A DNA stretch of 7,522 nt, from positions 112,716 to 120,237 of the forward strand of contig CAJUMW010000005.1 in NCBI GenBank assembly GCA_910587625.1, given 5' to 3'. Made by a program: the position numbers and the translations under genes. The stretch is from an uncultured Christensenellaceae bacterium (lineage in GTDB: Bacteria > Bacillota > Clostridia > Christensenellales > Borkfalkiaceae). Shown piece by piece: positions 1 through 5,605 of the stretch. Position 1 is the stretch's first letter, and each line of letters starts with the position of its first letter. The notes under the pieces are model-generated. The model made no database searches, had not been told where the DNA came from, and saw only the letters and a list, made by a program, of their open reading frames with translations.

Positions 1-1139
1 CAGTAGCTTTCGTCGAAAACTATCACGTTGTCAAATTCGCTACCCTGCGCCTTGTGACAGGATATGCAGTAACCGTATTCAAATCTGTTTAGGTTAAACG
101 CCCCGGCAACTTCCCCGTTTTCGTCAAACTTTTCAAAGTAATCCGTTCGCTTGTATCTGTAATATCCCTCCTGAAATATTCCCAAGTCGAGAGGCAAAGC
201 CTCGGGGCAGTTTTCGCTCAAAAAATCGGGTTTGAACTGAATAAAGCCTATTGACCGAGCTTCGTCGTAATAGGGGTCGATTACAGTGCCGATAATTCCG
301 TTTACCATATTAAATCTAAGTTCTTCGTCAATAAAAGTTTCCCAATTATTCTGTGTGCAAATAAGCTTTTCTCCGCTTTTCGGTAGCCCGTCAAAGCCCT
401 TATACTTTCGCATTTCATCGTTTATCTGCGCTCTCGTCTTGTTGGTTCCGCAAATAATTTGGTCGGCTCGAACCAGATAATTTTTTCTTCTCTCTCCCGA
501 AAAAACATTGCGCGAAATTACGGTTGCGCTATCTCCGTATCTGCCGTAAGGTATAAATTTGCCCTCGCGCGCCATTTCCGAAAGCTTGATAATGGGGTTG
601 TCCAAATTTTGCCTTACAATAGTTTTAAGCGTAAAATCGGGCGCGGTCAAAAACCCGTTGAATCCTTCTACGGGCGGTAACTGCGCGTTATCTCCGCATA
701 AAAGAATTTTAACTCCAAACTCGGCTAAATCCATTAAAACGTCGTCCGATACCATCGAAGCCTCGTCCAAAATTATTAACTTAATGGATTTGTCAATGTT
801 TTCACGGCGCTTGAAATTAAGTTTTTCCACGGTAATTTTTTTGCCGTTAAGCTCAATTTCAACTTCCTCAACCATAGATTGATATATAAGCTTATGCAGT
901 GTGGTGGCGTGAATTCCCGAGCGTATAAGTACGGTGGCAGCCTTTCCCGTGGGCGTCACAAACGCAGCCGAAATTTCGGGTTCCAAGCCCAGCGTATTGC
1001 ACACGGTGTGTTTCAATAAAGTAGTTTTGCCCGTGCCTGCATATCCTGCGAGCACGAAAAACGGCTTTTCTGAATTTTTAAACCAATTTTCGATTAATTT
1101 GTCCGCTGCTTTCTGGTCGGCTGTCATTTCTTCGAACAT
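1..1139 (-). CDS. SF1B DNA helicase, RecD/Dda-like (C-terminus cut by window edge)
   Basis: Reading the minus strand from ATG at 1139 gives 379 uninterrupted residues. Visible helicase motifs in order: Walker A GYAGTGKT (residues 32-39), motif Ia VTPTGKAA (61-68), Walker B LDEASMV (124-130), motif III CGDNAQLPP (148-156), an Arg-containing VRQN segment (175-178), and motif V SCHKAQGSEFDNVIV (360-374). Motif VI should lie just past the left edge, so the full protein is probably 420-450 residues. That is about the size of phage T4 Dda and much shorter than RecD2 proteins, which carry long N-terminal regions. The N-terminus (MFEEMTADQKAA) resembles the Q-motif start of Dda-type helicases. Family knowledge: these are ATP-driven 5'-3' single-stranded DNA translocases acting in repair, replication or recombination; the exact role here is unknown. 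It is transcribed divergently from pgi. No Shine-Dalgarno precedes the ATG, and the start is chosen because a consensus promoter sits immediately upstream. A second ATG (1127, residue 5) is the only close alternative and also lacks a well-spaced ribosome binding site. Confidence 0.92.
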   Translation of the reverse strand, partial: MFEEMTADQKAADKLIENWFKNSEKPFFVLAGYAGTGKTTLLKHTVCNTLGLEPEISAAFVTPTGKAATVLIRSGIHATTLHKLIYQSMVEEVEIELNGKKITVEKLNFKRRENIDKSIKLIILDEASMVSDDVLMDLAEFGVKILLCGDNAQLPPVEGFNGFLTAPDFTLKTIVRQNLDNPIIKLSEMAREGKFIPYGRYGDSATVISRNVFSGERRKNYLVRADQIICGTNKTRAQINDEMRKYKGFDGLPKSGEKLICTQNNWETFIDEELRFNMVNGIIGTVIDPYYDEARSIGFIQFKPDFLSENCPEALPLDLGIFQEGYYRYKRTDYFEKFDENGEVAGAFNLNRFEYGYCISCHKAQGSEFDNVIVFDESY

Positions 1140-1145
1140 AATTTT

Positions 1146-1174
1146 ATTATAGCACCGAACAAAAGTTTTGTAAA
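1146..1174 (-). promoter_or_regulatory. Consensus sigma-A promoter of the helicase gene
   Basis: On the minus strand, TTTACA (1174-1169) and a perfect TATAAT (1151-1146) are separated by exactly 17 bases. The usual 7-base distance from the end of the -10 box places the transcription start at about 1139, the A of the helicase ATG. The mRNA would therefore have essentially no 5' untranslated region. Confidence 0.8.
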
Positions 1175-1233
1175 GTACAATTTTATGTAAAAAATCTCAA
1201 TGTTATATTTTTTTGTAAACTTGATACTAATAA

Positions 1234-1262
1234 TTGACTAAATAAAATAAATGCGCTATAAT
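1234..1262 (+). promoter_or_regulatory. Sigma-A promoter of pgi
   Basis: TTGACT (1234-1239) and TATAAT (1257-1262) are separated by 17 bases, a near-perfect housekeeping promoter. The predicted start is near 1269, giving a leader of about 35 nt to the pgi ATG. A short inverted repeat (CGCTA 1254-1258, TAGCG 1267-1271) spans the -10 box and the start point. It could be an operator but is short enough to be chance. The helicase promoter lies 60 bases to the left on the other strand and does not overlap. Confidence 0.8.
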
Positions 1263-1303
1263 TTTTTAGCGATAATAAGGAAAAATGTAAATCGGAGGAT
1301 AAA

Positions 1304-2740
1304 ATGGCGTATAAGACAAAGGAATGGCGCGGCAATATGCGCGTGACGGTGGACTATAATTATATGATGTCCAAAACGCTCGGCGACAAGGGATTGACTG
1401 ATTCTCAGTTTAAAGCTATAAAAAATCAAGCGGAGGAAGCATTTGACTTTGTTGCGAAAAATCGCGGCAAAGACGAGCTTTTTATGGGCTGGACCGAACT
1501 TATGTACAATCAGGACGAAATAGTTGCCGACATTCTCGCTACGGCAAAATCGGTCAGAAAAAAGTTTAAATATTTCGTTGTTTTGGGTATCGGAGGCAGC
1601 GCTCTCGGTCCTATAATGGCTTTTAACGCTTTAAAACATTTGCATTACAACGAACTTCCTCCTAAAAAGAGAGGCGGCCCTAAGTTCTATGTCGAGGACA
1701 ATGTAGACCCTGTAAGAATGCAGGCGCTTTTGGACGTAATCGTTCCCGAAGAAACCTGTTTTAACGTTATTTCAAAATCGGGCGCAACAAGCGAAACTAT
1801 GACGCAGTTTCTTATTATTGCCGACATTCTCGAAAAAAAGGGACTGTCCTTGCCCGAGCATATGATTTTCACTACCGACGAAAAGCGCGGTAACTTGATA
1901 AAAATAGATGAAAAGTACGGCGGAAAGTTCAAAAAATACGTTCTTCCCGACGGAGTCGGCGGCAGATTTTCCGAGCTATGCCCCGTGGGGCTTCTTCCTG
2001 CGGCAGTTTTAGGTATAGATATTAAAGGTATGCTTGCCGGCGCAGCTTATATGGATGGACTTTGCTCGAAGCCCTCGATTGCAAAAAACCCTGCGCTCTG
2101 CCTTGCTGCAATGCAGTATATCACGATGCAACAGGGTAAAAATATAAACGTAATGATGCCTTATTCCGACAATTTAAAGCTTGTTGCCGATTGGTACTGT
2201 CAGCTTTGGGCGGAAAGTCTTGGCAAGGCGCTGGATTTGGACGGAAAAGTCGTCAATGCGGGAACTACGCCCGTTAAGTCGCTTGGCGTAACCGATCAGC
2301 ACTCGCAGGTTCAGCTCTATACCGAGGGACCTTTCGACAAAGTAATAACCTTTATTTCGGTCAAAAACTACGCTACCGAAATGCCCATACCTCACGGCTG
2401 CGAGGATATTCCCGACGTAGGCTTCCTCGGCGGACACACTATGCAGGAATTAATTCAGGCGGAAAATACCGCAACTGCTTACGCGCTTATGAAAGCCGGC
2501 AGAATGAACTATACGATTACTATGCCCGAAGTAAACGCGTTTACATTAGGGCAGCTTATGTTCCTTTTGGAAATGCAAACCGCATATACGGGCGCGCTTT
2601 TGAATATCAATACGTTCAATCAGCCCGGCGTTGAAAACGGCAAAAAAGCTACTTTTGCACTGCTTGGCAAAAAGGGTTACGAGGCGCAAAAGCGCGAAAT
2701 AGCCGAAGTTGGTGAACCCGACAGTAAATATATAGTATAA
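1304..2740 (+). CDS. pgi: Glucose-6-phosphate isomerase
   Basis: This 478-residue protein interconverts glucose-6-phosphate and fructose-6-phosphate in cytosolic glycolysis and gluconeogenesis. Family marks visible: the sugar-phosphate-binding loops GIGGSALG (residues 95-102) and SKSGATSET (157-165); the PGI signature around GVGGRFSE (217-224); catalytic Glu304 in QLWAESLGK; His333 in TDQHSQVQ; and the second signature NTFNQPGVENGKK with the catalytic Lys near 447. The length is slightly above the roughly 450 residues of Bacillus-type PGI, the surplus being a short N-terminal extension and small loops. The start is fixed by GGAGG at 1294-1298, 5 bases before ATG 1304. The gene has its own promoter (-10 at 1257-1262) and a strong intrinsic terminator 14 bases after the stop, so it is probably mainly monocistronic. 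No catalytic residue appears to be missing. Confidence 0.98.
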   Translation: MAYKTKEWRGNMRVTVDYNYMMSKTLGDKGLTDSQFKAIKNQAEEAFDFVAKNRGKDELFMGWTELMYNQDEIVADILATAKSVRKKFKYFVVLGIGGSALGPIMAFNALKHLHYNELPPKKRGGPKFYVEDNVDPVRMQALLDVIVPEETCFNVISKSGATSETMTQFLIIADILEKKGLSLPEHMIFTTDEKRGNLIKIDEKYGGKFKKYVLPDGVGGRFSELCPVGLLPAAVLGIDIKGMLAGAAYMDGLCSKPSIAKNPALCLAAMQYITMQQGKNINVMMPYSDNLKLVADWYCQLWAESLGKALDLDGKVVNAGTTPVKSLGVTDQHSQVQLYTEGPFDKVITFISVKNYATEMPIPHGCEDIPDVGFLGGHTMQELIQAENTATAYALMKAGRMNYTITMPEVNAFTLGQLMFLLEMQTAYTGALLNINTFNQPGVENGKKATFALLGKKGYEAQKREIAEVGEPDSKYIV

Positions 2741-2754
2741 TAAATAAAAAGAAG

Positions 2755-2781
2755 AGCGAGCGTATGCTCGCTTGCTTTTTT
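2755..2781 (+). terminator. Intrinsic terminator after pgi
   Basis: AGCGAGC (2755-2761), loop GTAT, and GCTCGCT (2766-2772) form a 7-bp GC-rich stem with a 4-base loop, followed by TGC and six T (2776-2781). It lies between the pgi stop and the hydrolase start. Its T-tract is immediately followed by the hydrolase ribosome binding site, so any transcript of the hydrolase gene coming from pgi must read through it. Confidence 0.85.
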
Positions 2782-2785
2782 GGAG
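2782..2785 (+). promoter_or_regulatory. Ribosome binding site of the hydrolase gene
   Basis: GGAG at 2782-2785 lies 4 bases before ATG 2790 and directly follows the T-tract of the pgi terminator. It decides the start in favour of ATG 2790. An upstream in-frame TTG at 2772 is inside the terminator stem and has no ribosome binding site. Confidence 0.6.
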
Positions 2786-2789
2786 TTTT

Positions 2790-3785
2790 ATGCAACCCTG
2801 GTTAATTGCAATTATATGTATCGCGGCATTTATAGCGCTGCTTTTTGCATTGGCGGCGTTTACATTAAAAGTCGCTTTCGGCAGCCGCTGCGACAAAGAT
2901 CCCAACCTTTACTATCGCTTGCCCGAGGAATTCTCGCTGAAATTCGAACCTGTGAAGGTAATGCAGGGTAAACTTGCGTTAAACGGCTTTATTTATACGA
3001 GCGGCAATGTCGATAAGGTTGATAACCTTGTAATTTTTTGTCACGGTCTGGGTGCCGGACACATTGCCTATACAACCGAAATTGCATATTTTTGCAATCA
3101 AGGCTATCCCGTACTTGCGCTCGACATTCGCGGCTGCAATTATTCCGAGGGTAAGAATATCGGAGGAATGTACGAGGGGGTTAATTGCGTAAAAGCGGCT
3201 ATCGATTTTGCACGGGCTGACAGTCGATTTAAATCAAGCAGAATTATTCTTGTCGGGCACAGTTGGGGCGGATACTCCGTGCTGTGCGCTTCGGCAGAGA
3301 AAAAAGTTGACAAAGTGGTTGCAATAAGCGCGCCGCTCACTCCCGTAAAAACCATATATAACGGCGCGGCAAAAATAATTTCAAAGCCTTTTGCTTTAGT
3401 TTTAAGTCCGTTCTGGTATATTTTGAATTTCTTTAAATTCGGCGTTAAAGGCAATTTAAACGCCGCAACTTGCGCAAAAAATTGCGAAGCGGAAGTCTTG
3501 CTGATTCACGGAGATAAAGACAATATAGTCCCTTTGAAATTTTCGGCATATGCAAATGCTTCGGGCAATAATATTAAAAAATATATGGCAACAGGCAAGT
3601 CGCACAACCCCTATGCGTCTATGCGCGCACAACAACTTTTGATAGAGTTGAATGAAAAGCTCGCTCATGCGATAAAACCCGACGAGCAAACAAAAAAGTA
3701 TTTAAAAGAGTTCGATTTTATTGCCGCTACCGAGCAGGATAGCGACGTTATGCAAAGTATTTGCAAATTTTTAAAATTCGCTTAA
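2790..3785 (+). CDS. Membrane-anchored alpha/beta hydrolase
   Basis: 331 residues from ATG 2790. Residues 4-30 form one strongly hydrophobic helix (a signal anchor), followed by an alpha/beta-hydrolase domain. Its active-site parts are visible: oxyanion-hole CHGLGAG (84-90), a strand and turn LALDIRG (109-115), nucleophile elbow GHSWGG with Ser158, acid Asp244 in HGDKDNIVP (240-248), and His272 in GKSHNP. A lid-like hydrophobic stretch (200-218) sits between Ser and Asp. The layout resembles the serine aminopeptidase S33/YqkD/Bem46-like group: membrane-tethered hydrolases of mostly unknown substrate (esterase, lipase or peptidase cannot be told apart here). The positive residues after the anchor are not decisive for topology. 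The gene follows pgi but is separated from it by a terminator. No clear intrinsic terminator follows its stop; the next one downstream is in the potA leader. Confidence 0.9.
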   Translation: MQPWLIAIICIAAFIALLFALAAFTLKVAFGSRCDKDPNLYYRLPEEFSLKFEPVKVMQGKLALNGFIYTSGNVDKVDNLVIFCHGLGAGHIAYTTEIAYFCNQGYPVLALDIRGCNYSEGKNIGGMYEGVNCVKAAIDFARADSRFKSSRIILVGHSWGGYSVLCASAEKKVDKVVAISAPLTPVKTIYNGAAKIISKPFALVLSPFWYILNFFKFGVKGNLNAATCAKNCEAEVLLIHGDKDNIVPLKFSAYANASGNNIKKYMATGKSHNPYASMRAQQLLIELNEKLAHAIKPDEQTKKYLKEFDFIAATEQDSDVMQSICKFLKFA

Positions 3786-3793
3786 AAAAATAA

Positions 3794-3822
3794 TTGACAA
3801 TACAAATTAATTAATATATACT
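3794..3822 (+). promoter_or_regulatory. Sigma-A promoter of the potABCD operon
   Basis: A perfect TTGACA (3794-3799) and TATACT (3817-3822) with a 17-base spacer that is almost entirely A/T. The predicted transcription start is near 3827-3830, leaving a 5' leader of about 265 nt before potA. No other promoter of comparable quality was found closer to potA. Confidence 0.82.
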
Positions 3823-3828
3823 AACCAA

Positions 3829-4093
3829 TGTAACCGCGCTTTTAGAGTGCAAATATTAAATCGGCTTCGGCCGCATTATTGATTGAGTTAAAAGCTCAAA
3901 TTTTATAAGTTGATTACTTTATAATCAAGCCTTAAAAGGTCACTTGTGAAACGGTCAATAAGAGTAGTAAAAGTATTTGCTATATAGACTCTGAAAGTTA
4001 AGTTATTCAAGAAAATCGTAGAATGCGTCAAATTCGCAAAATTCGTGGACGACCTTATTGGGGTCGTCTTTATTTTTTTGAAGGAGAAACAAA
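3829..4093 (+). promoter_or_regulatory. Structured 5' leader of potABCD, candidate riboswitch/attenuator
   Basis: Several local hairpins can be drawn by hand. GCGCT/AGTGC closes a 5-base loop (3836-3850). CGGC-TTCG-GCCG is a UUCG tetraloop hairpin (3862-3873). TTGAGTT-AAA-AGCTCAA includes one wobble pair (3883-3899). TTGATTA-CTTTA-TAATCAA (3910-3928) is extendable by TAAG/CTTA across a 2-base bulge. A bulged hairpin at 3961-3992 has AGAG/CTCT outside TAGTAAA-AGTA-TTTGCTA. The leader ends in a terminator right before the potA ribosome binding site. GGTC at 3938-3941 and again at 3953-3956 could pair with GACC of the terminator's left arm (4051-4054), and CGTC at 4026-4029 with GACG (4048-4051). 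These are weak candidates for an antiterminator. I do not recognise a known riboswitch consensus. The regulatory role is inferred from architecture only. Confidence 0.6.
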
Positions 4094-4097
4094 ATGA
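4023..4097 (+). CDS. Possible Arg-rich leader peptide (24 aa) overlapping potA start
   Basis: ATG 4023 opens a 24-codon frame ending at TGA 4095-4097, which overlaps the potA ATG (4094-4096) as ATGA. The peptide begins MRQIRKIRGRPYWGR and carries five Arg, including an ATT-CGC-AAA-ATT-CGT repeat just before the terminator stem. The frame runs through the terminator hairpin, so a translating ribosome would disrupt it, and it ends where it could couple to potA translation. Against it: no good Shine-Dalgarno precedes the ATG (upstream AAGAAAATCGTAGA is weak), and GGACGACC...GGGGTCGTC stems often produce open Gly/Arg-rich frames by chance. Arg is a polyamine precursor, which makes a sensing role conceivable but unproven. 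Confidence 0.25.
   Translation: MRQIRKIRGRPYWGRLYFFEGETK
4048..4079 (+). terminator. Intrinsic terminator in the potA leader (attenuator)
   Basis: GACGACC (4048-4054) pairs with GGTCGTC (4062-4068) across the 7-base loop TTATTGG, followed by TTTATTTTTTT (4069-4079). The potA ribosome binding site AAGGAG starts two bases later at 4081. A terminator placed between a promoter and its own first gene, about 220 nt into the leader, is the usual mark of conditional transcription attenuation. It could also stop transcripts arriving from the hydrolase gene. Confidence 0.82.
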
Positions 4098-5605
4098 GCA
4101 AAAGCGAAAACATTATCGAACTTATCGACGTGAGAAAGGAATTTGACGACGAAACCATTGCTGTCGACAGCTTCAATCTGCAAGTTAAAAAGGGGGAGTT
4201 TGTCACGTTTTTAGGTCCGTCGGGCTGCGGCAAAACAACTACTTTAAGAATGATAGCCGGCTTCGAACTGCCGACGTCGGGTAAAATTTTGTTGAACGGC
4301 GAGGATATAAGCTCTCTTCCGCCGAACAAGCGTCCCGTAAACACGGTATTTCAAAAATACGCCCTGTTCCCGCACTTAAACGTCTACGAAAATATTGCTT
4401 TCGGGCTTCGGCTTAAAAAGAAGGAAAATACTTATAAGAACGCGGACGGGCAAAGCTATTCCAAGGTTCAAAAACTGACCAAGGCTGAAATTGACAAAAA
4501 GGTAAAAACAGCGCTTGAAATAGTTGATTTGGAGGGCTTTGAAAAGCGCAGCGTTTCCACGCTTTCGGGTGGACAGCAGCAACGCATTGCAATTGCCCGT
4601 GCAATTGTAAACGAGCCCGAAATATTGCTTTTGGACGAGCCTTTGGGCGCGCTCGATTTGAAAATGCGCAAGGAAATGCAAATTGAGCTCAAAAAAATGC
4701 ACCAGCGCTTGGGTATTACTTTTATTTACGTCACGCACGATCAGGAAGAGGCGCTTACAATGTCTGACAAAGTCGTCGTTATAAACGACGGAGAAATTCA
4801 GCAGATAGGCACCCCGACGGAAATTTACAACGAGCCTATAAACACCTTTGTTGCCGACTTTATCGGAGAAAGCAACATTTTCAACGGCGCGGTTGTCGGA
4901 AAACTGAAAGTCAAGTTTTGCGGCGCAACTTTCGACTGCCTCGACGACTATGAAATTAACCAGCTTGTGGACGTTGTAGTTCGTCCCGAGGACATAAAAA
5001 TTTGTCAGCCCGGAGAGGGACAGTTAAAGGGAAAAGTAATTTCTTCCGTGTTCAAGGGCGTGCATTACGAAATTACCGTCGCTATCGGAAAGTTTGAAAT
5101 TGTAATTCAAAGCACCTACACAGCCGACGTCGGCAGCGTGATAGGGCTCAGAATCGAACCCGACGGCATTCATCTTATGGAAAAGGTATATACCGTAAAT
5201 AAATATGACGGCGTAATAACCAAAACTAACACGGTCGAGTTCGGTGACGGTGAGTTCGAGTGCGACGTAACTCAGCTCTACAAGGGCTCGACTCTCGACG
5301 ACGAGGGCTATTTAATAACGGCTCAGGGAGAGAAATTGGACTTGACGGGTATCGAAGTAAACGTCGAGGTCGACACTCACGATATTTTAATGACGGACGA
5401 CACGCAGTCCGGCGGCGCGCAGGGCAATATTATATCGATGATTTACAAGGGCGATCATTACAGATACATAGTAAGAACGGAAGAGAATGAAGAGGATTAC
5501 GTTTTGTCTTGTCCCGATATGTGGAACACGGGGGACCTTGTCGGCATTATAATCTCAAAGGATAAAATAAAGTTGACTTTAAAACCCACAGGCGAGGAAA
5601 AATAA
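4094..5605 (+). CDS. potA: Polyamine-type ABC importer ATPase with duplicated TOBE domain
   Basis: 503 residues; the cytoplasmic ATPase that drives the PotABCD importer. The nucleotide-binding domain (about 1-240) has Walker A GPSGCGKTT (41-49), Q-loop VFQKYALFPHL (85-95, Gln87), signature LSGGQQQR (157-164), Walker B ILLLDEP (177-183), D-loop GALD (185-188) and switch His215 in VTHDQEEA. All key residues are present. Two oddities: about 18 extra residues (near 111-128, Lys/Asn/Gln-rich) follow FGLRLKKK in the helical region, and the C-terminus is about 130 residues longer than a typical PotA (roughly 350-380). The extension looks like a second copy of the TOBE_2 module: GKVISSVFKGVHYEITV (313-329) matches GNIISMIYKGDHYRYIV (444-460), and FNGAVVG...FDC (263-282) matches YDGVITK...FEC (371-390). 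The start is set by AAGGAG (4081-4086), 7 bases before the ATG. The stop directly abuts potB. PotA gives the clearest family assignment in the operon; the exact polyamine is not determined by sequence. Confidence 0.95.
   Translation: MSKSENIIELIDVRKEFDDETIAVDSFNLQVKKGEFVTFLGPSGCGKTTTLRMIAGFELPTSGKILLNGEDISSLPPNKRPVNTVFQKYALFPHLNVYENIAFGLRLKKKENTYKNADGQSYSKVQKLTKAEIDKKVKTALEIVDLEGFEKRSVSTLSGGQQQRIAIARAIVNEPEILLLDEPLGALDLKMRKEMQIELKKMHQRLGITFIYVTHDQEEALTMSDKVVVINDGEIQQIGTPTEIYNEPINTFVADFIGESNIFNGAVVGKLKVKFCGATFDCLDDYEINQLVDVVVRPEDIKICQPGEGQLKGKVISSVFKGVHYEITVAIGKFEIVIQSTYTADVGSVIGLRIEPDGIHLMEKVYTVNKYDGVITKTNTVEFGDGEFECDVTQLYKGSTLDDEGYLITAQGEKLDLTGIEVNVEVDTHDILMTDDTQSGGAQGNIISMIYKGDHYRYIVRTEENEEDYVLSCPDMWNTGDLVGIIISKDKIKLTLKPTGEEK

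Larger units (their letters stand above)
3786..4093 (+). other. 308-base non-coding region before potA
   Basis: No convincing gene on either strand apart from a possible short leader ORF at its right end. It holds a strong promoter (3794-3822), a run of predicted hairpins (3836-3992), an intrinsic terminator (4048-4079) and the potA ribosome binding site (4081-4086). It is clearly more AT-rich than the flanking genes except at the stems. Confidence 0.8.

Noticed and set aside
286..882. Plus-strand open frames opposite the helicase (286-480, 459-680, 559-882)
   Set aside because: They are low-complexity Ser/Leu-rich shadows of the minus-strand helicase, which has a continuous frame with all expected motifs.
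2772..2789. TTG at 2772 as the start of the hydrolase gene (337 aa form)
   Set aside because: It lies inside the terminator stem and has no ribosome binding site; ATG 2790 has GGAG 4 bases upstream.
3763..3781. AT-rich imperfect palindrome at the end of the hydrolase gene as a terminator
   Set aside because: The stem is almost all A/T with a mismatch and is followed by A and not T residues on the coding strand.
3828..3833. ATG-TAA start-stop mini-ORF at the 5' end of the leader
   Set aside because: It falls on the predicted transcription start itself and has no ribosome binding site; most likely chance.
3827..3850. T-box-like sequence TAACCGCGC in the leader
   Set aside because: It resembles the end of a T-box (ACCGCG) but the preceding TGGGTGG is absent, it is at the 5' end of the leader and not next to the terminator, and no Stem I of normal size can be drawn.
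3829..4093. Known riboswitch classes (TPP, lysine, SAM, purine, glycine, ykkC/guanidine, c-di-AMP, c-di-GMP)
   Set aside because: None of the conserved cores I remember for these classes is visible; this is recall only and a covariance-model search would decide.
4003..4344. Minus-strand 113-aa frame across the potA start
   Set aside because: It runs antisense through the terminator and the Walker A region of potA; composition is that of a shadow frame, with no ribosome binding site or family motif.
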